A stretch of 51,794 nucleotides of DNA from Desulfobacteraceae bacterium (GCA_011390755.1 JAABRU010000029.1:1-51794), one strand, 5' to 3'. Positions 43,601 through 51,490 are shown, counted from the first letter of the stretch. Program-made: numbers and translations. Notes: generated by a model from the sequence alone, not told the origin.

Positions 43601-43713
43601 AAATCCGGAAAGGTCTCCCGCCGCAGGGATGAAATACTGACAAGTCCCATGACAGCAAAAATAATCATGAGCAGATTGGCGGCAGTGGGATGTTTTGCAA
43701 AAAAGCGGATCAT
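40615..43713 (-). CDS. RND efflux pump permease (AcrB/HAE1 type)
   Basis: 1032 aa inner-membrane proton antiporter. RND features: TM1 with KHPTAANLLMIIFAVMG, large periplasmic loops after TM1 and TM7, and the TM4 proton-relay pair in LLIGLGLLMDDAIVIAENV. Also present are the TM6 region and the C-terminal block ASTFLILIVIPSLYTILDD. Twelve membrane segments are expected. The start overlaps the adaptor gene's stop by 4 nt (ATGA). The outer-membrane channel is not encoded nearby, so a TolC-like protein from elsewhere is needed. Substrate unknown: drugs, dyes or lipophilic compounds. A fragment of its 3' end is duplicated 1 kb downstream. Confidence 0.95.
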   Translation of the reverse strand: MIRFFAKHPTAANLLMIIFAVMGLVSISSLRRETFPDFSEKKVEIRVIYPGAGAEDVEEAVCRRIEDAVDGVSYVAEVTSEARENVGIVVAEMEEGGDIRGFLEDIKTEVEAVSDFPEQCEDPVIKELNRTDNVVALAVSGPMSVTDLKAYCEDIKDRLKLEAGISLVDIRGFSDRQIRIQIPAEILMQYGISMSQIADVISRQSTDLPSGSIETREQDILIRFSDERRTPAEFEDLIVVGSDRGADIRLGDVAEIRDIFEADEEKFLFDGQRAGLLQISKTKSEDTLDIYEAVNIFVEKEKKTAPPGIRLELTQDSSSIVRDRLQMLGKNGWQGLLLVFFTMWLFFNFRLSFWVIMGLPVSFLGAFFFMPHMDYSLNMLTMVGLLIGLGLLMDDAIVIAENVASHLDKGKTALNAVVEGVGEVKNGVISSFITTICVFGPISFLEGNMGRVLKVMPVVLILVLSVSLIEAFWILPNHLAHSLHHYDPSQRSKFRRRFNAFIEKLREDFLGRAVDRAVRWRYLIFGLTLAAFILSAGMLAAGKLKFKPFPDIDGDVIQARILLPQGTPLHRTEAVVTRLSRALAETDKEFMPRQPGGRHLIQNVSVQFNVNADAYESGPHVATITADLLKAEQRNARVDDIINRWRELTGPLPDIISLKFTEPVIGPAGRPIDIRLQGRDMEELKQAALEMQGWLRQFKGVFDISDDLRPGKPEIRIRMREGSLGRGVNAGMVADQLRSAYYGKTAGEIQVGAESYEIDVRLRDEDKDSLSDLSSFYVTLPDGRQAPLEAVAELTADRGYARIASVNGLRTVTIQADIDSRIANSNEIMKKMQKEFMPGFAEKYPEIRTSLEGEAKESAKTGGSLRRGFLMGMIGIFVLLSFQFRTYQEPLVVMVAIPFAFIGVIWGHILMGLDLSMPSMMGAVSLAGIVVNDSILLVEFIKIRRREGQKVPDAARHASRERFRAVLLTSLTTIAGLLPLLAEKSLQAQILIPLAVSIVFGLMASTFLILIVIPSLYTILDDLGFTEVMEEE

Positions 43714-45161
43714 GGCCGGGCCTCCCTTTCCGCTTCTGGAGGATTTTTCTGCCCGGATTCCCCATGGCTTCCCGGAATCGGAACCGGTTCCGACCTTACT
43801 TCCCCATTCATCCGGGAGCGCATTTCCTCTGCCAGGCTTTTATCTTCCACGGCTTCCAGCAGCATTCCCTCAATGGCCGGAACAAGATCCGACACCAGCA
43901 GCCATTCACCCGCCTTCAGTCCTTCTTTGCAAACCACATAATCATCCTGATAAAAATCCGGGATCACCGCGCGCCGTTCCAGGCGTTTTTCCGCGTTCAT
44001 GACAAAAACATGACCATCCCGCAGTGCGGAACGGGGAATGACCATCTTTTCCGCAAGGGGTTTTCCGCTGATTTCCACCTCGCAGAACATATTGCGGGCC
44101 AGGGGGGGACGCTCCCCCATAATGATCTGTTCATAGGGTTTGTCCACCACAACAATAATCCCCATCGTGCGGGTACGGGGATCAATGGTCGCGTCGGTTC
44201 TGGCAAAATCCGCATCCCATTCGGCCCTCAGGCTGCCGGACTGCACCCGGACTTTGACCTTCAGGTCGAAAAATTCCCTGACTTTTTCCATATTCAGGAA
44301 TCCCGGTTCCACCCCACTGCCTTTTGCAGAGCGGACGATCCGGGCCATTTTTTCCATGGGAATCTGTGCGGCGATTTCCGCAGTGGCCGTACCGTCCGCG
44401 GAGCCGACGGCCTGACCTTTCTGCACAAACTGCCCGATTTCGGCTTTGGTTTCCGTAATGCGGCAGTGGAAAGGGGCCGGAAGCACGGTATAATCCAGAT
44501 CCAGTTCTGCCTGTTCCTGTTTTGCCCGGTTCAGGGCCAGCTCGGCTTCCAGGGTTTTGCGGGTGGAGGGGAGCAGATTCAGGCTGTTTTCCAGTTCCTG
44601 CACCCGTGCGGACTGGTTATGGTATTCAATCTGTGCCTGATCCAGCTGAGTCCGGGAAATGGAGTTGGAAGCAATGGCCGTGCGGTAGCGATGCAGATTT
44701 TTTTCTTTCAGTCCCAGGGATTTGCGCTCAATTTCCAGGGAAACACTGAGGTTTTTCTCCTTTACCTTCAGTTCAGCCAGCCGGGCCTTGTTATTTTCAA
44801 TACCGGCTTCCATCTGAACCGCGGCCAGACGGTATTCCGCGGGATCAATTTTCAGCACCTCCTCCCCTTTTTGGATAAATCCCCCTTTTTTAAAAGCCGG
44901 ATGCACTGCCAGAATCCTTCCGCTGACCTGGGGGACGATCTGCCAGACCTGGCCGGGTTCCGCATAACCGTAACCGCTGATCCGGGGAACCACATCTGTC
45001 ATTTCTGTTTTTATCACCCGTACCGGACGGGCCTTTTCCACTGCCGGTCGCTGCTCCGGGCCTTTGCGGCTGCGGACCATTGCTGCCACCGCAATCACCG
45101 CAAGAATGACCGGGAGGAAAAGGATAAGACGTTTCCATTTTTTTTCCTTTTGGCTGCTCAT
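43710..45161 (-). CDS. RND periplasmic adaptor (membrane fusion protein)
   Basis: 483 aa. The N-terminal anchor KRLILFLPVILAVIAVAAMV is followed by a lipoyl-like half (ISGYGYAEPGQVWQIVPQVSGRI, PAFKKGGFIQKGEEVLKIDP). Next comes an alpha-helical hairpin (about 120-210), the returning lipoyl half (TVLPAPFHCRITETKAEIGQFV) and beta-barrel domains. It links the inner-membrane pump to an outer-membrane channel. First gene of the pair; the permease start overlaps its stop. The ribosome-binding site is unclear, and the ATG at 45161 is the best start by the position of the anchor. Confidence 0.93.
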   Translation of the reverse strand: MSSQKEKKWKRLILFLPVILAVIAVAAMVRSRKGPEQRPAVEKARPVRVIKTEMTDVVPRISGYGYAEPGQVWQIVPQVSGRILAVHPAFKKGGFIQKGEEVLKIDPAEYRLAAVQMEAGIENNKARLAELKVKEKNLSVSLEIERKSLGLKEKNLHRYRTAIASNSISRTQLDQAQIEYHNQSARVQELENSLNLLPSTRKTLEAELALNRAKQEQAELDLDYTVLPAPFHCRITETKAEIGQFVQKGQAVGSADGTATAEIAAQIPMEKMARIVRSAKGSGVEPGFLNMEKVREFFDLKVKVRVQSGSLRAEWDADFARTDATIDPRTRTMGIIVVVDKPYEQIIMGERPPLARNMFCEVEISGKPLAEKMVIPRSALRDGHVFVMNAEKRLERRAVIPDFYQDDYVVCKEGLKAGEWLLVSDLVPAIEGMLLEAVEDKSLAEEMRSRMNGEVRSEPVPIPGSHGESGQKNPPEAEREARP

Positions 45162-45272
45162 AATTCACAATTCATCATCGGTTAGTGTCGGGTAGTGGTT
45201 TGTCAGGGGTAAACTGACGGGTTGCAGGCCCTGAATTTTTCTGGCGGGGATAACACTTTTCCGTCAGTTTTT

Positions 45273-46103
45273 TCATTTCCAGTCTGTCAATCCGTATTTT
45301 TCCATAATTTTATCCAATTCACCTGATTTTCGTAATTCACGAATCCCTTTTGTAAATATTTCTGCATATTTCAGCCCTTTTTCATTTTGATAGAATACCG
45401 GATATACATTGACTTCGTTTGTAACAGGCAAATCAAGAAATCCTGTTATCTGTTTCACGGCTTTGTTTCCGGCTTTGTATTCTTTGGCAAGCAGATATTC
45501 CGTGTTGCTGATATTGGCAATCCAAAGGTCAATCCGCCCGTTCAGCAATTTGATTATATTTCTGCTCTCCGGTGATTCTCCGGTCATTGCCTGCACATAG
45601 GGTCTGCTGCCTTCTGCCAGATATTTACTGATATCCTTATCACAGTAATTCCAGCCTTTCACACATCCGACTTTCAGATTTTTCAGGGATTCTATGCCTT
45701 CATATTTCCATGTATTTACAGGAAAAGAATCTTTTATTGCATAAAATCTGTGGGTGTAACGGGCGATTTCCTCTTCGGGGAATACAGCAATTCCTTTTTT
45801 GACGGGATGGACTTTCATTCCGATCATGCCGTCAATATGAGGGGGCTGATCATTAAAACTGTGCAGGGCTCTCAGCCAGGGAACTATCTGAAATTCCGTT
45901 TCATATCCATATTTCTGAAATATGGTTTCAAGAATGTCCTGTACAAATCCCTTATCTCCTCCGTCTGTTTCAGAACGGCATGAATAGGGACAGTCTTCTT
46001 CAACAAGAATGGTAACTTTTTCCGCATGGCCGGTACCCGCTGCCATAAGCAGAATAACTGCCATAAATGATAATGCTGTTTTTATCCGGTGTACCATTTT
46101 CAT
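45273..46103 (-). CDS. Periplasmic solute-binding protein (family 3, transporter-like)
   Basis: About 276 aa from ATG 46103, chosen because AAAGGAG lies 7 nt upstream (another ATG at 46118 lies within the site). A signal peptide (TALSFMAVILLMAAGTGHA) is followed by the mature EKVTILVEEDCPY. The SBP_bac_3 pattern continues with FVQDILETIFQKYGYETEFQIVPW and ends IRELRKSGELDKIMEKYG. There is no permease or ATPase gene next to it, so it may be a stand-alone sensor protein or serve a distant system. The ligand may be an amino acid or a small organic compound. Confidence 0.88.
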   Translation of the reverse strand: MKMVHRIKTALSFMAVILLMAAGTGHAEKVTILVEEDCPYSCRSETDGGDKGFVQDILETIFQKYGYETEFQIVPWLRALHSFNDQPPHIDGMIGMKVHPVKKGIAVFPEEEIARYTHRFYAIKDSFPVNTWKYEGIESLKNLKVGCVKGWNYCDKDISKYLAEGSRPYVQAMTGESPESRNIIKLLNGRIDLWIANISNTEYLLAKEYKAGNKAVKQITGFLDLPVTNEVNVYPVFYQNEKGLKYAEIFTKGIRELRKSGELDKIMEKYGLTDWK

Positions 46104-46200
46104 ATTATCTCCTTTCAATCTGTGAATGAAGGGTCAGACCAATCCCGAAGGTCTGGCATGATCCGCTGTGCAGGACAAAAAAATAACATATTTTATATTA

Positions 46201-46430
46201 TTGGCTTTTATATGAAACTCTGCACGAAATATTATTAAAATCAGCCACGAATGGCACGAATCTGCACGAATCGCACAAACCGTGATTCGTGTAATTTTAT
46301 ATCATTGGCTTTTATATGAAACTCTGCACGAAATATTATTAAAATCAGCCACGAATGGCACGAATCTGCACGAATCGCACAAACCGTAATTTGTGTAATT
46401 CGTGTAATTCGTGGCTGTAATATTAGATCT
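46201..46430. repeat. 104-bp direct duplication with CACGAA-type inverted repeats
   Basis: The stretch from 46201 (TTGGCTTTTATATGAAACTC) recurs from 46305 with nearly no change. Each copy contains CAGCCACGAATGGCACGAAT, CTGCACGAATCGCAC and, at the end, the inverse GTGTAATTCGTGGCTG. A third, shorter copy is at about 46605-46670. No gene is seen between 46104 and 46776. Confidence 0.75.
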
Positions 46431-46433
46431 TTG

Positions 46434-46598
46434 ACTCGTTCCCAGGCTCTGCCTCAATGCCGTTAAGTTAAGGATTTTTTGGAGTGCCAAACTGAAAGTT
46501 TGGCAGTATTTTCTGAATTATTTCAATGTCCCAAACTTTCAGTTCGGGACTCCTCCGCCCTTAACTTAATGCCATTGAGGCGGAGCCTGGGAACGAGT
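46434..46598. repeat. 165-bp inverted repeat with two nested family D palindromes
   Basis: Outer arms ACTCGTTCCCAGGCTCTGCC...TTAAGTTAAGG and the inverse CCTTAACTTAA...GGCGGAGCCTGGGAACGAGT are about 40 bp each. Inside are family D units at 46481-46505 and 46528-46553 in opposite orientation. It lies between CACGAA repeat arrays, as if inserted into them. Confidence 0.8.
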
Positions 46599-46721
46599 TG
46601 AAATCAGCCACGAATGACACGAATCTGCACGAATCGCACAAACCGTAATTCGTGTAATTCGTGGCTGTAATATTACATCTTCTGAGAGCGTGTTTGAAAA
46701 ATAAGCTCTCAGAAAAATACG

Positions 46722-46750
46722 GACTGCCAAACTTTCAGTTTGGCACTCCT
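46722..46750. repeat. Family D palindrome after the HPP gene
   Basis: GACTGCCAAACTTTCAGTTTGGCACTCC, a near-perfect palindrome just downstream of the HPP gene stop (46777, minus strand). A smaller hairpin, CTGAGAGC...GCTCTCAG, lies at 46682-46711. Confidence 0.65.
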
Positions 46751-46776
46751 TTGATATTATTTTTTTCGGAAATCAC

Positions 46777-47313
46777 CTAAAACCAGAATTCCGGGTATTT
46801 GCGTGTTTTGGGAATATTGTTTATCAAAAGAGCGACCAGCAGCATAATCAATGCACCTGCGCCGACCGGCATTATCACATAGAAATATCCGAGATTGTGA
46901 ATCTGGTCGGAACCGATGACCGCAATCAGCGCGGTTGCTCCTCCGGGAGGATGAAGGGTTTTGGTTGCATGCATGGCTGCGATGGCCGTGGCAACTCCCA
47001 CAGCACAGGCCAGCCACATATGGCTGTAAAAAAACTGGTAGGAAGCAACCCCTATCATTGCGGAAATCAGATGACCGCCGACAAAATTTCTCGGCTGCGC
47101 GAGCGGACTTCTTACAGCTCCGTAAATCAGCACAGCCGAGGCTCCGAAAGAACCGATAATCATGAGCAGGTCTGTTTCGGTCAGTATATTGTAATGAATA
47201 AATGCAACCGCCGCAATTCCAACAAATGCGCCGATCCATGACCAGAATATCTCTGTAAAACCGACAAAGGGCGGACTTTTTGCGTCCCCCTTCATTTTTT
47301 TAAAATATTCCAT
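46777..47313 (-). CDS. HPP family membrane protein
   Basis: 178 aa, four hydrophobic segments. The motif HPPGGATAL that names the family is near residue 121, with GSFGASAVLIYG and QPRNFVGGHLISA before it. HPP proteins have been linked to nitrite transport in cyanobacteria and chloroplasts; the role here is not established. It follows the CBS-domain gene with 15 nt between them. In many bacteria HPP and CBS domains are fused in one protein, so the pair probably works together, with the CBS unit as a nucleotide-sensing regulator. Confidence 0.92.
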   Translation of the reverse strand: MEYFKKMKGDAKSPPFVGFTEIFWSWIGAFVGIAAVAFIHYNILTETDLLMIIGSFGASAVLIYGAVRSPLAQPRNFVGGHLISAMIGVASYQFFYSHMWLACAVGVATAIAAMHATKTLHPPGGATALIAVIGSDQIHNLGYFYVIMPVGAGALIMLLVALLINNIPKTRKYPEFWF

Positions 47314-47328
47314 AATTCTGTCCTTATG

Positions 47329-47925
47329 TCAATATCCGATAGAGCAGGATGAAGTTACAATATCGCTTCTTGTTATAATTCCGACAAGTCTGTTTTCCTG
47401 ACGGACTACCGGCACCCTGTTGATATTCTTTTCCGTCAGTATGCCGGATATTTCAAAAGCAGTGGCATCTTCTGTCACCGTCACCACCGGGCTGCTCATA
47501 ATATTTTCCGCTTTCTGCCTGCGGATGGGAAGTGCAAGACAGCCTTTGTTCTGTAAACACTGCGCGATAATCGTCATGAAAGTTCCGGTCTTTTTCACCC
47601 CCATATGAATCAGGAAATCCTTTTCAGAGATCATGCCGCAGATTCTTCCTTCCGCATCTGCCACCGGAACGCCGGAAATTCCGTTTTCAGAAAGAATCTC
47701 AGCCACTTCTTCAAGAGATGAATCCGGTTTTACCGAAATGACCTCAGAGCTCATTATATCCCGTGCTTTGAGAGAGTGTTTTATGCGATGAAGGGCCTGG
47801 TTGTAGGCAAGAAGATAAACTTCTTTAAAATCCCGTGTGGTTATATCCAGATATCCGGGGATGTTCTTCATGGCATCCAGAATATCCTCATCTGACAAAT
47901 CTATGGGACATGTTTGCGTATCCAT
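47329..47925 (-). CDS. CBS-domain protein, partner of the HPP protein
   Basis: 198 aa, soluble. A short helical N-terminus (IDLSDEDILDAMKNIPGYLDIT) precedes two CBS motifs: ARDIMSSEVISVKPDSSLEEVAEIL...GVPVADAEGRICGMISEKDFL, and AENIMSSPVVTVTEDATAFEISGIL...RVPVVRQENRLVGIITRSDIV. CBS pairs bind adenine nucleotides or SAM and switch the activity of partners. AGGAGGAAACA precedes the ATG. Upstream are only repeats, so this is the first gene of the two-gene operon. Confidence 0.92.
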   Translation of the reverse strand: MDTQTCPIDLSDEDILDAMKNIPGYLDITTRDFKEVYLLAYNQALHRIKHSLKARDIMSSEVISVKPDSSLEEVAEILSENGISGVPVADAEGRICGMISEKDFLIHMGVKKTGTFMTIIAQCLQNKGCLALPIRRQKAENIMSSPVVTVTEDATAFEISGILTEKNINRVPVVRQENRLVGIITRSDIVTSSCSIGY

Positions 47926-48004
47926 TGTTTCCTCCTGAAAAAATCAGACATTATCGGAAATAAAGTTGGGCATTTTTTAACCCCGGAGGGGTGTCAGATA
48001 CCAG

Positions 48005-48151
48005 CCCGGCATTTTAATGCCGGGACATGGTGAACTAATACATCCAAGTCCCGTGGGGACGGCAGAAAAATAAGAATATTCAGTAAGTTCTGCCGTCCCT
48101 ACGGGACTGATTCAGATATGGAATCCCGATCCCGGCAGTAAACTGCCGGGC
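48005..48151. repeat. Cluster of GC hairpins upstream of the CBS gene
   Basis: Perfect palindromes CCCGGCATTTTAATGCCGGG (48005-48024) and CCCGGCAGTAAACTGCCGGG (about 48132-48151). A larger inverted repeat, AGTCCCGTGGGGACGGCAGA...TCTGCCGTCCCTACGGGACT (48047-48108), lies between them. They may act as bidirectional terminators; no coding sequence. Confidence 0.65.
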
Positions 48152-48229
48152 TATTTTCTGCTGTCCCTACGGGACATAAAACAGATTTTAAAACAAAATT
48201 GTTCAGTTCCGATAAAGTCTATTGATGAT

Positions 48230-48545
48230 GGTGGGTCAAATCTGTTGATTTTTCACCCTCCCCCTGCCCCCAATGCTGTTGCCTTAAGAAAAAAATCCCC
48301 CTCCCCTGGTGGGAGGGTTAGGGGAGGGGGAGATAACAGTTTGTAATCAAATGCCGTTTTCACCCTCCCCCTGCCCCTCCCTCAAGGGCGGGGAATCTGT
48401 TTTTTTGTATTGTCATCCGATTTGGACCACTGCCAAAATCAGATAAATATAATTCGTGCAATTCGTGTGATTCGTGGCCTGAATTTGGACCACTATCAAA
48501 ATCAGATAAATATAATTCGTGCAATTCGTGTGATTCGTGGCCCAA
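48230..48545. repeat. Family C half-element, C-rich repeats and a 63-bp tandem duplication
   Basis: GGTGGGTCAAATCTGTTGA at 48230 is one end of family C. Two CACCCTCCCCCTGCCC stretches follow (48256 and 48361). From 48421 a 63-bp unit (TTTGGACCACTGCCAAAATC...ATTCGTGGCC) is repeated at 48484 with few differences. The unit carries GTGTGATTCGTGGC, the CACGAA repeat in the other orientation. This completes the gap 47926-48557. Confidence 0.65.
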
Positions 48546-48557
48546 ATAAACTCTTTT

Positions 48558-49556
48558 TCAGAAAAGGCACTCACACAGCACCACAGTAATATTGTCTTCC
48601 CCTCCGGCATCCAGGGCCGAAGCGATTAAGGATTCGGCTTTGCTTTCCATATGGCTTTCCATATTCAGAATACAGGATACGGTTTCACTGCTGATATATT
48701 TGTGCAGCCCGTCCGAAACAAGAACCAGCAGGTCTTTTGCCTGTATTTTTATATGACCTGTTTCCGGTTCGCAGTATCCGCACCCGACAAACTGATCCAT
48801 GACATGCCTTGAATAATGCTCCGGAATTTCTTCCAAAGCAATCAGCCCCTCTTCCAGAAGAAAACGGGACAGGGTCTGGTCTTTGCTGATCTGCATGAGT
48901 CTGCGCTTTCTGAAAAGATACAGGCGGCTGTCTCCGGCATGAACCCAGTACGCAATTTTTTCTTTGAGCAGCACACAGATCAGGGTGCTTCCCATTGCTT
49001 CCAGATCAGCGTCGGCCTCTGCCTGTTTTCTCACAGCCGAATCCGTATCTTTGAGCAGGCGGACAAGAAAGGACTGTTCTTTGCCTTTTTCAATGCAGTC
49101 TATGGCCGAAAGCCTGCCCCGGATGATTTCAGCCGCATAATCCCCGGCCACATCGCCGCCCAGCCCGTCGGCAACGGCCATCAGCAGGGAACGGTCGGAC
49201 AGTTGTTTTATCAGATACCTGTCTTCATTTATTTTTTTCACTTTTCCGATATGGGTTGTCCCGAAAATATTCACATGGTCCGCATGAAAATACGTTTCCC
49301 CCTGATCCTGAACCTGCTTATAAAATTCACAGTCTTTACAGGAATGCCGTTTTTCCGCAAATTTTCCCTGAACCTTTTTGTTGCAGAATGTGCCTGCAAT
49401 GAGCCAGCAGATTCTTCCGCCGTTTCTGCCGGAATTGAATCCGTCAAAAACATTGGCCGCGGCCGCAGGACATACGCCGGATTCATCCGTGTTTTTTCCG
49501 CCCGGTTCTCTGCCGCATTTCATATATTCCCAGCAGTTTATCCCTATCTGTGTCAT
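48558..49556 (-). CDS. PP2C-type Ser/Thr phosphatase with N-terminal two-CW domain
   Basis: 332 aa. Residues 1-80 form a cysteine module: NCWEYMKCGREPGG, GVCPAA, GRICW, GTFC and SCKDCEFYKQV, with Cys at 8, 14, 29, 50, 58, 73 and 76 (two-CW domain). Residues about 95-332 are a PP2C domain with NEDRYLI, MAVADGLGGDVAGDYAA, HAGDSRLYLFR, LVLVSDGLHKYIS and GGEDNITVVL, giving the metal-binding Asp residues. It would reverse phosphorylation by the kinase encoded just upstream, whose stop overlaps this start by 4 nt. The cysteine module could bind a metal or Fe-S cluster and sense redox state (inference). Cytoplasmic. Confidence 0.93.
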   Translation of the reverse strand: MTQIGINCWEYMKCGREPGGKNTDESGVCPAAAANVFDGFNSGRNGGRICWLIAGTFCNKKVQGKFAEKRHSCKDCEFYKQVQDQGETYFHADHVNIFGTTHIGKVKKINEDRYLIKQLSDRSLLMAVADGLGGDVAGDYAAEIIRGRLSAIDCIEKGKEQSFLVRLLKDTDSAVRKQAEADADLEAMGSTLICVLLKEKIAYWVHAGDSRLYLFRKRRLMQISKDQTLSRFLLEEGLIALEEIPEHYSRHVMDQFVGCGYCEPETGHIKIQAKDLLVLVSDGLHKYISSETVSCILNMESHMESKAESLIASALDAGGEDNITVVLCECLF

Positions 49557-51190
49557 GCCGTGCCTTCTGTATCCTGAAAATATGCGATTTTCAGTTCCGC
49601 GCCCGCTGCCTTTACCCTGACACGGAAATCCTCCAGTATCCGGCTGAGTTCCTGCTGCTGTTCCTCACGGTAAATCAGCAGCAGATTGCTCATTTTCTGT
49701 TTTGGCAGAGACAGATTTTTTTCATCCCTTTTTTTTACCAGAAACCGAAGTTCCGCGAGTGCCTCCTGCACGCTGCTGTATCTCTGCTCCGGACTGCAGC
49801 GGCCGCATTTCATGACAAAGCGGCACAAAGCCTCCGGCAGATCCGCTGTTATTTCAGAAGGATCAGGAATATCACTGCTTAAATTCTTTCTCATTAACTG
49901 CCATGAATCCGTATCCGGAAAAGGCAGTCGGCCCGTCAGCATTTCATAGGCCGTGACACCCAAAGAATAAATATCACTGCGGCAGTCGGCCGCTTCTCCC
50001 TCAATCTGTTCGGGAGACATATAGGGCAAAGCCCCGCCGAAAATAAAATCATCCGTGCCGATGGGGCAGGCAATTCCGAAATCCAGTATTTTCACACAGT
50101 CCCCTGTCTGCACAAAAAGATTCAGGGGATTGATATCCCGGTGAAGAATGCCCTGCTCATGCGCGTACTCCAGCCCCAGGCAGATCTGAAAGAGAAAATC
50201 CGCAGCCAGCAGCGGAGGGATGGTTTTCAGATGTATAATCATATTTTTCAGGGACTGGCCTTCCAGATATTCCATGATGATAAACACGGTTTTAAACCGC
50301 TCTTCAATATCATAGACCCGGATAATATTCCGGTGATTCAGTTTTGCCACAATTTTGGCTTCATTGCAGAAGGTTCTGTAAAATTCGCTGTTCATCACCA
50401 TGTCATGTCGCATCATTTTGATGGCCACCGGCATATGCAGGCCCGGATGGATTCCTTTATAAACAATGCTGTATCCCCCGGTTCCGATGATATCCGTGGC
50501 AATATATTTCCCGATCTGCCGGTCAGCCACCGGTCTTTTGGAATCAAAACGGTGGGCAACAATTTCTGTGAGAAAGGTCATTAATTCGGGGTTCTGTTTT
50601 GAAATATCATCAATATCCGCATTCCGGATTACCCATACATCCATTTCTGTTTCCGCTTCTGCATGGGCGTGCCGGGGTTCTCCTGTGAGAATGGCCGTAA
50701 TCCCCACAATATCGCCTTCCCCCCGATGTCCGGCCGGAAACAGTTCCCCGTTTTTTTCCACAATGATAAGACAGGTTCCGCTTTCAATCAGATAGGCTTC
50801 CTCTGCACTTTCTCCCTGGGTAATGAAGCGTTCACCTGCTTTGAAATGCCTGCCGGTCAGCTGTTTCAGAAAGGAAGGGTCGGAATTTTCGGAAATGAAT
50901 TTTAAAAATCTGCTCTGGGAACCGCTTTTTCCCTGTTCTTTTCTGACCTGTCTGTAAAATTCACAGTGGATACAGGATTTCCGCTTTTCGGCAAAGGTTC
51001 CCTGAACTTTTCCGCCGCAGAAGGTTCCCCCCACGGCCCAGCAGATTCTTCCCCCGTTTTTCCCGCGGTTGAGTCCGTCAAAGGAAGTATCCTGCGCGGC
51101 CGGGCATACACCGAATTCGGCAGCATTTTTACCGCCCGGTTCTCTGCCGCATTTCATATATTCCCAGCAGTTGCTTTTTTTGGATGTCAT
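49553..51190 (-). CDS. Ser/Thr protein kinase with two-CW and cyclic-nucleotide-binding domains
   Basis: 545 aa. Two-CW module at 1-80 with Cys at 8, 14, 29, 50, 58, 73 and 76, the same spacing as in the partner phosphatase. A cNMP-binding (CAP_ED) domain lies at about 95-215 (GRHFKAGERFITQGESAEEAYLIESG, GEGDIVGITAILTGEPR). The Hanks-type kinase spans about 224-490: P-loop GTGGYSIVYKG, VAIKMM lysine, catalytic loop HRDINPLN, metal loop ILDFGIA and MSPEQI. The catalytic loop has Asn where Lys is usual (HRDxKPxN). A helical tail of about 55 residues follows. No membrane helix, unlike PknB-type kinases. Start ATG 51190; no strong Shine-Dalgarno. Confidence 0.94.
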   Translation of the reverse strand: MTSKKSNCWEYMKCGREPGGKNAAEFGVCPAAQDTSFDGLNRGKNGGRICWAVGGTFCGGKVQGTFAEKRKSCIHCEFYRQVRKEQGKSGSQSRFLKFISENSDPSFLKQLTGRHFKAGERFITQGESAEEAYLIESGTCLIIVEKNGELFPAGHRGEGDIVGITAILTGEPRHAHAEAETEMDVWVIRNADIDDISKQNPELMTFLTEIVAHRFDSKRPVADRQIGKYIATDIIGTGGYSIVYKGIHPGLHMPVAIKMMRHDMVMNSEFYRTFCNEAKIVAKLNHRNIIRVYDIEERFKTVFIIMEYLEGQSLKNMIIHLKTIPPLLAADFLFQICLGLEYAHEQGILHRDINPLNLFVQTGDCVKILDFGIACPIGTDDFIFGGALPYMSPEQIEGEAADCRSDIYSLGVTAYEMLTGRLPFPDTDSWQLMRKNLSSDIPDPSEITADLPEALCRFVMKCGRCSPEQRYSSVQEALAELRFLVKKRDEKNLSLPKQKMSNLLLIYREEQQQELSRILEDFRVRVKAAGAELKIAYFQDTEGTA

Positions 51191-51278
51191 ATGAAGACCC
51201 GCTGTGTTTTGAAAAAAACAGGATGTTTCCCCATGAGAATATTTGGGAGATATGCTATTATTCAGAAGAGTTAATTTA

Positions 51279-51341
51279 CAGCCACGAATGACACGAATTA
51301 TGGTTTGCGGAATTCGTGCAGATTCGTGTCATTCGTGGCTG
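51279..51341. repeat. CACGAA-family inverted repeat
   Basis: CAGCCACGAATGACACGAAT (51279-51298) and its exact inverse ATTCGTGTCATTCGTGGCTG (51322-51341). A 63-bp element upstream of the kinase gene, related to those at 46201-46670 and 48421-48545. Confidence 0.8.
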
Positions 51342-51357
51342 ATGTAAATAACATTAG

Positions 51358-51490
51358 GGTGGTGGGTCAAATCCGTTGATCCTTAATCCGGGATTCAGAT
51401 ATCCGCAGATACAGTGCCCCGTAGAGACAGGGCATGCCCTGTCTCTGCTGCTGCAATCTGAATTCTGTTTCATCAACAGGTTTGACCCAC
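51358..51490. repeat. Inverted-repeat element, family C
   Basis: GGTGGGTCAAATCCGTTGAT at the left and ATCAACAGGTTTGACCCACT at the right. The middle contains GAGACAGGGCATGCCCTGTCTC, a perfect palindrome. It directly abuts the next element. Confidence 0.7.

Noticed and set aside
40843..43632. A 929-codon open frame on the plus strand, antisense to the RND pump
   Set aside because: It lies wholly inside the pump gene, is rich in His/Gln/Gly with no domain, and arises from the codon bias of the real gene on the other strand.
48360..48610. Two small minus-strand frames with repeated SHELHELYLSD text
   Set aside because: They are translations of the 63-bp tandem CACGAA repeats and not genes.
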